Shown piece by piece: positions 54,569 to 63,767 of a stretch of 64,000 bases of DNA (the stretch's first letter is position 1; every line of letters starts with the position of its first letter). The stretch covers positions 3,224,001 through 3,288,000 of the forward strand of contig NZ_CP159483.1 of the NCBI RefSeq assembly GCF_042140245.1. Reading direction: 5' to 3'. A program made the translations under genes and the position numbers. The notes beneath the pieces are model-generated. The model was not told where the DNA came from. It did no database searches and saw only the letters and a program-made list of their open reading frames with translations. Origin of the DNA: MH13 sp042140245 (GTDB lineage Bacteria > Pseudomonadota > Alphaproteobacteria > Rhizobiales > MH13).

Positions 54569-55771
54569 TTACTGCTCTGTGGCAGGCGCTTCAGAGCTCT
54601 CGCCATCCTCGCCAGCTTCTTCTGCTGCGGCGGCTTCAGCTTCCGCAGCCTCGCGCGCTGCTTCACGCTCACGCTCGATCTCTCGCCAACGCGCAACGTT
54701 GCGGTTGTGCTCTTCATAGGTCTCAGCGAACGCATGGCCGCCTGTGCCATCTGCCACAAAGAACAAATCATCGGTACGCGAAGGGTTAGCGACCGCTTCC
54801 AGCGATGCACGGCCTGGATTGGCAATGGGACCAGGCGGCAGAGCTGGAATGGTGTAGGTGTTGTAAGGATTGCTTTCGTCACGCAGTTGACTGCGATAGA
54901 TCGGGCGCGGTTCCATCCAAGCTTCACCACCAAAGATGCCATAGAGGATCGTTGGATCTGACTGGATGCGCATGCCCTGGGTCAGCCGGTTGATGAAGAC
55001 ACCCGCAACGCGCGTACGCTCATCAGCACGGGCCGTCTCTTTTTCAACAATGGAGGCCAGTGTCACCAATTCCTCAGGTGTTTCAATTGGCAGATCATCC
55101 ACACGACGTTCCCAGATATCAGCGACAGCTGACGCTTGTGCAGCGATCATGCGATCAAGCACACTCTGGCGTGTTGCATCCCGGTTGAACGCGTATGTGT
55201 TCGGCAGCAACGCGCCTTCCGGCGGGATCTCTGTGATCTCTCCGGTGAGGAAGTCAGTCGCATTCAGACGGTTCACCATCTGCTGGCTGGTCCAGCCTTC
55301 AGGGAAGGTAACCGAGTACACCACCGTGCGACCCTCGACCATCATGTCGAGGATATCAGACATGGATGCGTGGGCATTGATGGCATAGTCACCAGCTTGA
55401 AGGCGCGAGCGCGCCTGGCGCGCCAGCACACCTGCTGTGAAGATATGTTCGTTTGAGATAACGCCACGCGCTTCCAGCATGCCAGCGATCTGGCGGGTCG
55501 CCATACCACGTTCGACGGTGATGTTGCGATCGGTGCTATGAGGGCCTTCGGCATTGAAACGCACATTGGCAAAGTAGGCCAAGCCGCCAAGGATTACGAC
55601 GCCGAGCAGTGCGACGGAGAACAGGCCGTTGAGCATGACCACAAAAGGCGAGCGAGCACGTTTTGCATGCTTGGCGTTGGGCCGTGCCACAGCTTCGGGC
55701 TTGATCGCCTGCGCTGCACTGCGTGGGGTTTCGCTCACACGTGTGGCATCGGAGCTGTTGGAATCGTTCAT
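54569..55771 (-). CDS. mltG: Endolytic murein transglycosylase MltG
   Basis: A 400-residue inner-membrane enzyme that cleaves nascent peptidoglycan and may set glycan length. One transmembrane helix (about residues 42-68, VMLNGLFSVALLGVVILGGL), a LysM-like part, and the YceG domain with the catalytic Glu in LASIVEKETARADE. Near the C-terminus is PYNTYTIPALPPGPIANPG, also conserved. The C-terminal 45 residues form an acidic, Ala/Glu-rich tail. It follows fabF on the same strand across a 256-base gap, a common order. Confidence 0.93.
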   Translation of the reverse strand: MNDSNSSDATRVSETPRSAAQAIKPEAVARPNAKHAKRARSPFVVMLNGLFSVALLGVVILGGLAYFANVRFNAEGPHSTDRNITVERGMATRQIAGMLEARGVISNEHIFTAGVLARQARSRLQAGDYAINAHASMSDILDMMVEGRTVVYSVTFPEGWTSQQMVNRLNATDFLTGEITEIPPEGALLPNTYAFNRDATRQSVLDRMIAAQASAVADIWERRVDDLPIETPEELVTLASIVEKETARADERTRVAGVFINRLTQGMRIQSDPTILYGIFGGEAWMEPRPIYRSQLRDESNPYNTYTIPALPPGPIANPGRASLEAVANPSRTDDLFFVADGTGGHAFAETYEEHNRNVARWREIEREREAAREAAEAEAAAAEEAGEDGESSEAPATEQ

Positions 55772-56027
55772 GGAATCAATCCTGGCATCGCTTTTTGACC
55801 GGGCGCTATGCCCCTTATCATCATTTCGCCGCCACGCTTGTCTTTGTTACGCGGCCTGCCGCAAGGCCGTATCAAGATGGCCGTCAAAAGCCGCATAATG
55901 TGGCGATTCCAAGGGAACCTTTTGTGTTTTGGCCACGTCGTCTTGGTTGGACACGGGGTCCAGCGGCAGGCGCGCAGCTGGTGTCGTCCGCGACGCTGGC
56001 AAAATCCGAAAGATGCTTGCGCTCAAT

Positions 56028-57305
56028 CTAGTCGACAGCGCGCAAGACCAAGGACGCGTTGGTGCCACCAAAACCGAAAGAGTTTGAAAGCGCAGTACGG
56101 ATTGGCTTTTGTTTGGCTGTGTGTGGCACCAAATCAATTGGCGTTTCGACTGACGGATTGTCCAAGTTCAATGTTGGTGGCGCAACACCATGTTTGATGG
56201 CCAATGTTGTGAAGATAGCTTCCACTGCGCCAGCGGCACCCAGTAGGTGACCAATGGCCGACTTAGTCGATGACATTGTGAGACCCGCTGCAGCATCTCC
56301 CATAAGACGTTCAACGGCACCCAGCTCAATCTCATCACCCAAAGGCGTGGAGGTGCCATGCGCGTTCACATAGTCCAGTTCAGACGGATTGATGTCCGCC
56401 CGCTTTAGCGCCGCTGTCATACAACGGAAAGCGCCATCGCCATCCATCGAGGGCGCTGTGATATGATAGGCATCGCCTGAGAGACCATAGCCAATCACCT
56501 CAGCGTAGATCGTCGCGCCACGCGCTTTGGCATGTTCAAGTTCTTCGAGCACGACAACACCAGCGCCCTCACCCATTACAAAGCCATCGCGGTCTTTGTC
56601 GTAAGGGCGTGAGCCTTTTTCCGGCGTGTCGTTGAACGCTGTCGAGAGAGCCTTACAGGCAGCAAATCCCGCCAACGCAATGCGGCCCAGCGGCGATTCG
56701 GTGCCACCTGCGACCATAACGTCCGCATCATCCAAGGCCACCAAGCGAGCGGCATCGCCGATTGCATGGGCACCAGTGGAACACGCCGTCACCACCGCGT
56801 GGTTGGGGCCCTTAAGACCGTGCTTGATCGACACATAGCCGCCAGCCAAATTGATCAGACGACCTGGGATGAAGAATGGGCTCAGACGACGTGGCCCCTT
56901 CTCATGCATTGTCATGGTGCCTTCGGCGATCCCATTAAGGCCGCCGATGCCTGATCCAATAAGAACACCGGTACGGGTCTGATCTTCGTAGCTTTCCGGC
57001 TTCCAATTGGCATCCGCCAAAGCCTCATCAGAGGCTGCCATCGCGTAGACGATGAAATCATCGACCTTGCGCTGCTCTTTGGGCACCATCACGCTGTCGG
57101 GATTGAATGTGCCGTCGGAACCGTCACCGCGCGGAATCTGGCAGGCGATTTGGCAGGCCAAATCATCCACCTCAAAACCCCCAGGACGGCCCGCACCGGA
57201 CTGTCCAGCAACAAGGCGATCCCAAGTGGTCTTGGTGTTCGCGCCCAAGGGCGTGACCATGCCAAGCCCGGTGATCACAACACGCCGAAGCTTGGTCATT
57301 GTCAT
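56028..57305 (-). CDS. fabF: 3-oxoacyl-ACP synthase II
   Basis: A 425-residue elongating beta-ketoacyl-ACP synthase. The catalytic Cys is in VTACSTGAHAIGDAA; the two His are in NAHGTSTPLGD and SAIGHLLGAAG; the C-terminal GFGGTNASLV is also conserved. The start (MTMTKLRRVVITGLGMVTPLG) is normal. It is 74 bases after acpP. Together with FabD, FabG and AcpP it forms the fatty-acid elongation cluster. Confidence 0.96.
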   Translation of the reverse strand: MTMTKLRRVVITGLGMVTPLGANTKTTWDRLVAGQSGAGRPGGFEVDDLACQIACQIPRGDGSDGTFNPDSVMVPKEQRKVDDFIVYAMAASDEALADANWKPESYEDQTRTGVLIGSGIGGLNGIAEGTMTMHEKGPRRLSPFFIPGRLINLAGGYVSIKHGLKGPNHAVVTACSTGAHAIGDAARLVALDDADVMVAGGTESPLGRIALAGFAACKALSTAFNDTPEKGSRPYDKDRDGFVMGEGAGVVVLEELEHAKARGATIYAEVIGYGLSGDAYHITAPSMDGDGAFRCMTAALKRADINPSELDYVNAHGTSTPLGDEIELGAVERLMGDAAAGLTMSSTKSAIGHLLGAAGAVEAIFTTLAIKHGVAPPTLNLDNPSVETPIDLVPHTAKQKPIRTALSNSFGFGGTNASLVLRAVD

Positions 57306-57379
57306 GCGCGGGTTCCTGCATCCATCGTCAAAAAAGTCCTGCGAGAGCGCGGCAACGCTCAGCGCTTAACTGAAAGCGC

Positions 57380-57616
57380 TTATTTGGACGCGCCTTCAAG
57401 GAACTTCACCGCATCACCAACGGTGAGGATGGTTTCCGCCATGTCGTCCGGGATTTCGACGTTGAACTCTTCTTCAAACGCCATCACCAACTCAACGGTG
57501 TCCAGGCTGTCTGCGCCAAGATCGTCGATGAACGATGCTTTTTGCTCCACCTTGTCGGCTTCAACACCAAGGTGCTCGACAACAATTTTCTTAACGCGGT
57601 CAGCGACATCGCTCAT
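57380..57616 (-). CDS. acpP: Acyl carrier protein
   Basis: A 78-residue acidic carrier protein. The phosphopantetheine attachment serine is in DLGADSLDTVELVMAFEEEF, the near-universal motif. Start (MSDVADRVKKIVVEHLGV) has AAGGATG 5 bases upstream. It sits between fabG and fabF, as in most proteobacteria. Confidence 0.98.
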   Translation of the reverse strand: MSDVADRVKKIVVEHLGVEADKVEQKASFIDDLGADSLDTVELVMAFEEEFNVEIPDDMAETILTVGDAVKFLEGASK

Positions 57617-57811
57617 GGGTACATCCTTTCATGATGTGGACTGTGACGCACCAGGCAGGGACGCCCAAGGCACGTAGGTTTTGGTGTTTCGCTCGCGGCT
57701 TAACAGGTTTCGCGGCAGAACGCTTGGCGGCCCCATATCAACCTTGTTGCCGTTCAGCAAGTCAGGCGGGTGCTATGAACCGACGTTGGAGCCAGATAAT
57801 TGTGGGTTGGG

Positions 57812-57828
57812 CTACGCCTTTAGCCCGG
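57812..57828 (-). terminator. Possible weak terminator after fabG
   Basis: GGGCTA and TAGCCC form a 6-bp stem just after the fabG stop. No T-run follows, so it may only slow transcription before acpP. Confidence 0.25.
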
Positions 57829-57829
57829 C

Positions 57830-58567
57830 TTAGATCATTGCCATGCCGCCGTTCACGTGCAGCGTTTGACCGGTAACATAGCCTGCTTCATCGCTGGACA
57901 AATAAACCACTGCGCCAGCAACCTCGGCGGGACTACCCAGACGTCCTGCAGGCACTTTTGCCAGAATACCGGTGCGTTGGGCATCGTTGAGCACATCCGT
58001 CATAGGTGTTTCGATGAAGCCGGGGGCCACACAGTTGACGGTGATCCCGCGTGTGGCAACTTCCTGTGCCAGTGCTTTCGACATTCCCGTTAGGCCAGCT
58101 TTGGCGGCGACGTAGTTGCCTTGGCCTGGATTGCCCATGGTGCCGACAACCGACGTGATTTGTACAATGCGGCCATAGCGGCGCTTCATCATGCCTTTGA
58201 TGGCGGCGCGCGATAGCTTGAAGGCGGCTGTCAGGTTCACCTGGATCACCGCATCCCAATCTTCATCCTTCATGCGCATGAAAAGCTGATCGCGCGTGAT
58301 GCCAGCATTGTTGACCAAAATATCGATCGGCCCGGCGGCTTCCTCGGCGCGGGCGATCAAGCCTTCCACGTCGTCATTGTCAGAAAGGTTGGCCGTTAGC
58401 GGGATTGCCAACTCCCCCAGCTCTCCAGCTTTTTCAGCCAACACGGCTTCACGAGTGCCGGTGATAACCGTCTTTGCTCCGGCAGCGACAAGGGCTTTGG
58501 CGATCTCGCCGCCAATGCCACCCGAAGCGCCGGTAACCAGGGCTGTGCGCCCTTCCAATGAAAACAT
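57830..58567 (-). CDS. fabG: 3-oxoacyl-ACP reductase
   Basis: A 245-residue short-chain dehydrogenase reducing 3-oxoacyl-ACP with NADPH. Motifs: VTGASGGIGGEIA for the cofactor, NNAGITRD, and the catalytic Ser (ITSVVGTMGNPGQ), Tyr and Lys (YVAAKAGL). The start at 58567 (MFSLEGRTALVTG) fits the family length; an ATG at 58579 four codons upstream is possible. It follows fabD by about 20 bases. Confidence 0.95.
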   Translation of the reverse strand: MFSLEGRTALVTGASGGIGGEIAKALVAAGAKTVITGTREAVLAEKAGELGELAIPLTANLSDNDDVEGLIARAEEAAGPIDILVNNAGITRDQLFMRMKDEDWDAVIQVNLTAAFKLSRAAIKGMMKRRYGRIVQITSVVGTMGNPGQGNYVAAKAGLTGMSKALAQEVATRGITVNCVAPGFIETPMTDVLNDAQRTGILAKVPAGRLGSPAEVAGAVVYLSSDEAGYVTGQTLHVNGGMAMI

Positions 58568-58588
58568 GCTCTTCCCCATAGGCTTTTG

Positions 58589-59533
58589 CTAGTGCGCCAG
58601 ATGATCGGCAACGCGATCAACATCGTCCGGTGTGGCAACATTCAAGATGGTCGCGCCATCCACCATGCGCTTGATCATGCCCGACAGTGCTTTACCGGCA
58701 CCGATCTCGATGAAAGTGTCGACGCCATTGGCTGCCATCCACTCCACGCTTTCGCGCCAACGCACGCGCCCTGTGACCTGCTCAACCAAACGAGTGCGGA
58801 TCGCATCTGGCTCGGTGATCGGGCTGGCAAGAACGTTAGCAACGACAGGTTTGGCTGGTTGTTGGATCACAGCGCCGGCCAACGCACCGCGCATCACATC
58901 AGCGGCAGGTGCCATGAGGGCGCAGTGGAAGGGCGCAGAGACCGGCAAAAGAATGGCACGGCGCGCACCGGCCTCCTTGGCCAGTTCAATCGCGCGTTCG
59001 ACAGCAGCCTTGCTGCCAGAAATCACAACTTGGCCTGGAGCGTTGTCGTTGGCAGCCTGGCACACATCACCTTCTGCGGCTTTGGCGGCAATCTCTTCAA
59101 CGGCTGCCAAATCAAGGTTGAGAACTGCAGCCATCGCGCCCTCACCCACCGGTACGGCGGACTGCATTGCATCACCGCGTGTACGCAAGAGCTTGGCAGC
59201 GGTTGGGATATCAAACGCTCCACCTGCGGCCAGCGCCGAATACTCGCCCAACGAATGGCCGGCCAGATAGTCGGCATGCTTAGCGACCGTCACGCCTTTG
59301 GATGCCAGCGCTTTGGTTGCAGCCAGTGACACTGCCATCAAAGCAGGCTGCGTGTTGGCCGTCAGGGTCAGCTGATCTTCAGGCCCTTCAAACATCAACG
59401 TTGAAAGATCTTGGCCCAGCGCAGCATCAACATCTTGGAAAACAGCCCGCGCTTCGGCAAACCCATCGGCAAGCGCCTTGCCCATGCCAACGGCTTGACT
59501 GCCCTGGCCAGGAAAAAGAAAGGCTGTCGCCAT
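58589..59533 (-). CDS. fabD: Malonyl-CoA:ACP transacylase
   Basis: A 314-residue enzyme loading malonyl groups on ACP. The nucleophile serine is in AGHSLGEYSAL (GHSxG) and a later catalytic His is in LPVSAPFHCALM. The start has AAGGA 9 bases upstream. It is first in the minus-strand fatty-acid cluster, divergent from the rpsF operon. Confidence 0.96.
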   Translation of the reverse strand: MATAFLFPGQGSQAVGMGKALADGFAEARAVFQDVDAALGQDLSTLMFEGPEDQLTLTANTQPALMAVSLAATKALASKGVTVAKHADYLAGHSLGEYSALAAGGAFDIPTAAKLLRTRGDAMQSAVPVGEGAMAAVLNLDLAAVEEIAAKAAEGDVCQAANDNAPGQVVISGSKAAVERAIELAKEAGARRAILLPVSAPFHCALMAPAADVMRGALAGAVIQQPAKPVVANVLASPITEPDAIRTRLVEQVTGRVRWRESVEWMAANGVDTFIEIGAGKALSGMIKRMVDGATILNVATPDDVDRVADHLAH

Positions 59534-59795
59534 TGGTTGTTGTCCTTGCGTTCTAGATGTGCGGGTATGTCGAGCCGCACCGTTTGGCCGCTTAGGGCTT
59601 GGAGGTCAAGATGTGGGGTACTTGTCTCGCTTTGCAAACTGGCGTATGTCCCGCCGGTCTTTCACGATGAAAGGCTCCGGCCGGGGGTTGAACGGAAGGC
59701 CAGTGCAAGCTGGCAGGTGGTGGAAGAACCATCGTCTTCCCGTGTTCCCGCTCTCGAACTTTTCTGCCATGGCTCCTCTCCCTGACGGGATGGAT
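59534..59795. other. Divergent intergenic region, fabD / rpsF
   Basis: The 317-base gap between fabD and rpsF must hold both promoters. A candidate rpsF promoter and a leader hairpin are listed separately. Open frames here have no family features. No fabD promoter could be set by eye. Confidence 0.4.
59622..59650 (+). promoter_or_regulatory. Possible rpsF operon promoter
   Basis: TTGTCT (59622-59627) and TATGTC (59645-59650) are 17 bases apart, with the first preceded by C. The -10 match is weak. It would give a leader of about 190 bases before rpsF. Confidence 0.3.
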
Positions 59796-59833
59796 CGTTG
59801 GTTTGAAGAGGCTTTGCGCCGGATGATCCAACG
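59796..59833 (+). promoter_or_regulatory. Candidate S6:S18-binding leader structure of rpsF
   Basis: CGTTGG (59796-59801) pairs with CCAACG (59828-59833), enclosing a loop with a small GGC/GCC pairing and a CCG followed by GATGAT. It sits immediately before the Shine-Dalgarno site (GAGGAG, 59837-59842). A known rpsF leader element, bound by the S6:S18 complex, has a hairpin with an exposed CCG at this place. The resemblance is rough, so this is only a candidate. Confidence 0.3.
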
Positions 59834-59850
59834 TTTGAGGAGTTCAGTGC

Positions 59851-60282
59851 ATGGCACTTTACGAACATGTGTTCCTCGCCCGCCAGGATGTGTCGCAGCA
59901 ACAGGTCGACGCTCTTGTAGAACAGTATACCGGGCTGATTTCTGAGATGGGCGGTTCTGTCGCCAAAAGCGAATATTGGGGCATGAAAAGCCTCTCGTTC
60001 CGCATCAAGAAAAACCGCAAGGCGCACTACACGCTGATGAACATCGACGCACCGTCAGATGCCGTCAGCGAGATGGAACGCCAGATGGGCATCAACGAAG
60101 ATGTGCTTCGCTTCATGACCATCCGTGTGGATGAGTTTGAAGAAGGCCCATCGGCTATGATGCGCAAATCCGACCGTGATGATCGTCGTCCGGGCGGTCG
60201 CGGTGATCGCTCCGATCGCGGCGAGCGTCGTCCCCGTCGTGACGAAGAGTCCAAACCTGCAAGCGAAGGGGAGACTGAATAA
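59851..60282 (+). CDS. rpsF: Ribosomal protein S6
   Basis: A 143-residue small-subunit protein that binds 16S rRNA as a pair with S18. It starts MALYEHVFLARQDVSQQQVDALVEQ and contains GGSVAKSEYWGMKSLSFRIKKNRKAHY, both conserved. The last 40 residues are a charged Arg/Asp/Gly-rich tail (RDDRRPGGRGDRSDRGERRPR), usual in alphaproteobacteria. GAGGAG lies 8 bases before the ATG. Its stop overlaps the rpsR start (TAATG). Confidence 0.97.
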   Translation: MALYEHVFLARQDVSQQQVDALVEQYTGLISEMGGSVAKSEYWGMKSLSFRIKKNRKAHYTLMNIDAPSDAVSEMERQMGINEDVLRFMTIRVDEFEEGPSAMMRKSDRDDRRPGGRGDRSDRGERRPRRDEESKPASEGETE

Positions 60283-60518
60283 TGGCTGCTCCAGCACGTC
60301 GTCCGTTTTTCCGCCGTCGCAAAACCTGCCCCTTCTCCGGCGATAACGCGCCGAAGATTGATTACAAAGATGTGCGCTTGATGCAGCGCTACATCTCTGA
60401 GCGCGGCAAAATTGTTCCTTCGCGTATCACCGCTGTCTCAGCGAAAAAACAGCGTGAACTGGCCAAAGCCATCAAACGCGCACGTTTTCTGGGCCTTCTG
60501 CCCTACGTCGTGAAGTAA
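60282..60518 (+). CDS. rpsR: Ribosomal protein S18
   Basis: A 78-residue protein that binds with S6 to the 30S platform. Recognised by RPFFRRRKTCPFSG, IDYKDVRLMQRYISERGKI and VSAKKQRELAKAIKRARFLGLLPYV. Start overlaps the rpsF stop by one base. The DUF2232 membrane-protein gene that often follows in Hyphomicrobiales is absent here. Confidence 0.98.
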   Translation: MAAPARRPFFRRRKTCPFSGDNAPKIDYKDVRLMQRYISERGKIVPSRITAVSAKKQRELAKAIKRARFLGLLPYVVK

Positions 60519-60540
60519 GCGACTGTTTTTCAAGATTGCT

Positions 60541-60567
60541 GAACGCGCTGAGCACCTCAGCGCGTTC
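60541..60567 (+). repeat. Perfect 12-bp hairpin between rpsR and rplI
   Basis: GAACGCGCTGAG (60541-60552) and CTCAGCGCGTTC (60556-60567) are perfect reverse complements with a 3-base loop, 23 bases after rpsR. No T-run follows, so it is probably not a full terminator; an RNA processing or stability element, or partial attenuation before rplI, is possible. Confidence 0.6.
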
Positions 60568-60689
60568 TAACCGCACCTTCAACCTCAGGATCGCGGGACA
60601 GCAAGCAGGATGAAGCCCCCTGCCCAGGCTGGCACCCCATGCCACCCACGCTGTTCCATCGCGATCCAAACAGACAAGGATCCAGAACG

Positions 60690-61340
60690 ATGGACGTTAT
60701 CCTTCTTGAGCGCGTGGCCAAGCTTGGCCAGATGGGCGAAACCGTCAAAGTGAAAGACGGCTACGCACGCAACTTCTTGCTGCCACAAGGCAAAGCGCTA
60801 CGCGCCAACAAAGCCAACCTCGCCAAATTCGAAGCTGAGCGCGCACAGCTTGAAGCGCGCAACCTTGAGCGTAAATCAGAAGCTGAAGGCGTGGCAAGCA
60901 CACTTGACGGCGCAACCTATGTGATCATCCGCTCGGCCGGTGAGACAGGCCAGCTCTACGGTTCGGTCGCAGCTCGCGACATCGCCGAAGCCGCAACAGC
61001 TGACGGTGTCTCCGTGGCACGTTCGCAGGTTCGCCTCGAGCGCCCCATCAAGAGCATTGGCTTGCACCCCGTGATCGTTCAGTTGCACCCAGAGGTGGAA
61101 GTGACGGTGACCATGAACGTTGCCCGCTCCGAAGATGAAGCCGAGCGCCAAGCCGCCGGTGAAGATCTGACGGTTCAAGACTTTGACGGTTTTGAGTTTG
61201 AGGACGAGATCGACGAAGACGCACCAGACGCTGATGATATCTTCGAAGTCGCCCCTGAGGATGATGAGCTGGCAATCGGTGATGATGTCGAAGAGGTCGA
61301 TGAAACGGTTGCAAACAGCGAAGAAGACGCGTCAAAATAG
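60690..61340 (+). CDS. rplI: Ribosomal protein L9 with long acidic C-terminal tail
   Basis: A 216-residue L9. The N-domain starts MDVILLERVAKLGQMGETVKVKDGYARNFLLP, the family signature; a long helix and the C-domain (GQLYGSVAARDIAEA...) follow. From about residue 165 there is an acidic tail rich in Asp and Glu (FEDEIDEDAPDADD...). E. coli L9 is 149 residues; many alphaproteobacterial ones are longer, yet this tail is long. The start at 60690 has AAGGA 9 bases upstream. L9 helps keep the reading frame. Confidence 0.96.
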   Translation: MDVILLERVAKLGQMGETVKVKDGYARNFLLPQGKALRANKANLAKFEAERAQLEARNLERKSEAEGVASTLDGATYVIIRSAGETGQLYGSVAARDIAEAATADGVSVARSQVRLERPIKSIGLHPVIVQLHPEVEVTVTMNVARSEDEAERQAAGEDLTVQDFDGFEFEDEIDEDAPDADDIFEVAPEDDELAIGDDVEEVDETVANSEEDASK

Positions 61341-61363
61341 CAATTTTCAACCAAAGCGAGTAG

Positions 61364-61397
61364 TAAAAGCTGGGCACATGCCCAGCTTTTACTTTTA
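61364..61397 (+). terminator. Intrinsic terminator after rplI
   Basis: GTAAAAGCTGGGC (61364-61376) and GCCCAGCTTTTAC (61381-61393) form a perfect 13-bp stem around ACAT, followed by TTTT. It ends the rpsF-rpsR-rplI transcript. Confidence 0.9.
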
Positions 61398-61518
61398 AAG
61401 CCACGCCTTAGGATGATAGACGGGCATCGAATACTTAAATTTTACGTTGCGTTAATCACGTTCTTACTACCCTCGCGTTTACCCATGGGCATTGTGCTCG
61501 AACTCTTAGAGGGTTGTT

Positions 61519-63694
61519 ATGCTGAATAACGTTTCCATTTCCACGAAATTAGCTGGCGGCGTAGTCGCCTTATCGACGTTTGGTTTGGTTTCCGGTGTGG
61601 TTGGCCTGGTCATGCTCAACGGCATTGAAGACCAGGTGAACCAGATCACTGATTATGCCGCGCCGATGGTCGAAACGACAGATGATCTCATCTACGCCGT
61701 GGCCGAGTCGCACAAAGTTGCGGTGGAAATCCTGGCTGACGAAGACGTCGCTAACATTCAGCTTCGATTGGGCGAATTCCAGGCAGCCGTCGATAGTTTT
61801 GACATGAATTATGAAGCGCTTGATGAGTTGCTCGTCGAAGCCGATGTCCAAACACTGCTTGAAAACGCGGCCGCCACGCGAAGGCTCTACCTCGAAACGG
61901 TCGATTCCATGGTCAGCCTGCATTCGTTGGAATTGGCTGAGGAGGCGGAAGCTCGCCTGTTGGCTGATCGCTTTGATGTTGCAGGCGACAGTCTTCTGGC
62001 TCGAACTCGAAAGCCTGGCGATGGCCAATGAGTTGGAAATGCAGCGCGCTGAAGATGAAGGTGATCGGTTGGTCGCATCAAGCACAGCCTCGGCTCGTCA
62101 AGTGAACGACCTGCTTGGCCTGGTTTTTGAGGAAGACTATCCCGCGGTTGAAGCTGCCAAGAACATCCAGATCAGCGTGGAACAGCTGGAAGGGATCGCT
62201 ACGCGCTATCTTTCGGTTGAGGATCAAAACGCGCTGGAACCGCTGCGCCAAGAATTCATTGCTGTGGCGGAAGGCGCCATGCCAGCTTTTGAGATCTTGG
62301 AAACGCTTGCCGAAACCGACGCTGACAGAGCTGAAGTCAATGACATCCGCACGCTCTTCACCAACTGGGTGGCACGGGCGCAGGAGCCTGAACAGGTTTT
62401 CGACACCCACAACGATATGATGATCGCCGAACGGCAAGCCGATATGGCCGCTGAGCAAATGGACGACTTGGCAGACACTCTGATCTCTGAACTCAACCTT
62501 ATTGCGTCACGAGGTGATGCGATCTCATCTAGCACTGATGAACGGGCGGCAGAGCAGGTGCATACAGCGACCCTTGTTGTTGGCGCCCTTTCGGCAATGA
62601 TTTTGGCCTTTTCCTTGGTTCTGTTCGTGATCATTCGCCAAACCATCACGGCACCTCTTGTTCGGATGATCGGCGCCATGAACGCTCTCTCACGCGGGGA
62701 CATGTCCGTTAAAGTGGACGAGAGCAAACGCGACGATGAAATCGGTCAACTTAACAAAGCTTTTGGTATTTTCCGCCTGCAGTCTGAGGAAAACCAAGAA
62801 CTGGAACGCCAGCAAGAAGAAGCCAAAGCGCGCGCTGAAGCTGAACGCAAAGCCACGCTTGCCGGTTTTGTTGACCAGTTTGAAGCCGCTATCGGCTCGG
62901 TGGTTGAGTCGGTCTCTGATGCATCTCAAAGTCTCCAGGGATCTGCCAACACCATGACTTCCCTCGCTGAGCAGACAAGCGAGCGGTCTGTGCGGGTGGC
63001 ACATGCTTCTGAGGAAGCTTCCAACAACGTGCAGACCGTTGCTTCAGCGGCAGAGGAAATCTCCGCTTCCGTGTCCGAGATTGGCCGACAAGCGAGCGAC
63101 TCCTCTGATCGTGCCAGCGCAGCTGAACACGAGGCTGAGCAAACGATGGAAAAGGTTCGCAAGCTCTCACAGGCTGCTCAAAGCATCGGTGATGTCGTCA
63201 CGTTGATCAAAGAGATCGCCGAACAAACCAACTTGCTGGCGCTCAACGCCACCATCGAAGCGGCGCGCGCCGGTGAGGCAGGCAAAGGCTTTGCTGTGGT
63301 GGCAAGTGAGGTGAAAAGCCTTGCTGAACAAACAGCCAAGGCCACCGCTGATATCTCCGACCAAGTGAACGATATCCAAGACGCGACCGAGTCGTCTGCG
63401 ACCGCTATTGCGGGGATCAGTGAGACGATCCAGGGCTTGAGTGTCATCTCAACGTCAATTGCTGCGGCCGTTGAAGAGCAATCCTTCGCTGTTCAAGAGA
63501 TCGCCAGCAATGTCAGCCTGGCAGCGCAAGGCACAACCGATGTCACCAGCAACATTGAAACCGTCAGCGCGTCGGCTAGCGAGTCGCAAGACTCAGCTCA
63601 ACATGTGCTTGGTGCAGCAAGCCAATTGGCGGACCAGGCTGATGCTCTGAAGCGAGAGGTTTCAACATTCGTGGAGAACGTGCGGGCGGCCTAG
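61519..63694 (+). pseudogene. Methyl-accepting chemotaxis protein with a frameshift
   Basis: A chemoreceptor split over two frames. The first (61519-62031) holds TM1 (about residues 8-33) and the start of a helical periplasmic sensor domain. The second frame continues with the rest of the sensor, TM2 (LVVGALSAMILAFSLVLFVII), HAMP, and the signalling hairpin with EQTNLLALNATIEAARAGEAG. The frames join if one base is removed near 61998 (GG in CTTCTGGCTC): DVAGDSLL then LELESLAMANEL. Restored length is about 724 residues. GAGGG lies before the ATG. There is no CheW-binding pentapeptide at the C-terminus (ends VENVRAA). As it stands, the first frame stops early and no full receptor is made. An assembly error is possible. 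Confidence 0.88.
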
Positions 63695-63740
63695 AGAGGG
63701 CTTGTCCACACGCATCCCCAAACCTCACAGCATGAATCAA

Positions 63741-63767
63741 GCGCCGGGTTCGCCCGGCGCTTTTTTT
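63741..63767 (+). terminator. Intrinsic terminator after the chemoreceptor gene
   Basis: GCGCCGGG and CCCGGCGC form a perfect 8-bp stem with a TTCG tetraloop, followed by seven T residues. Confidence 0.95.

Noticed and set aside
58632..59270. Open frame opposite fabD on the plus strand
   Set aside because: Antisense shadow with Ala/Ser/Thr-rich composition; fabD is certain.
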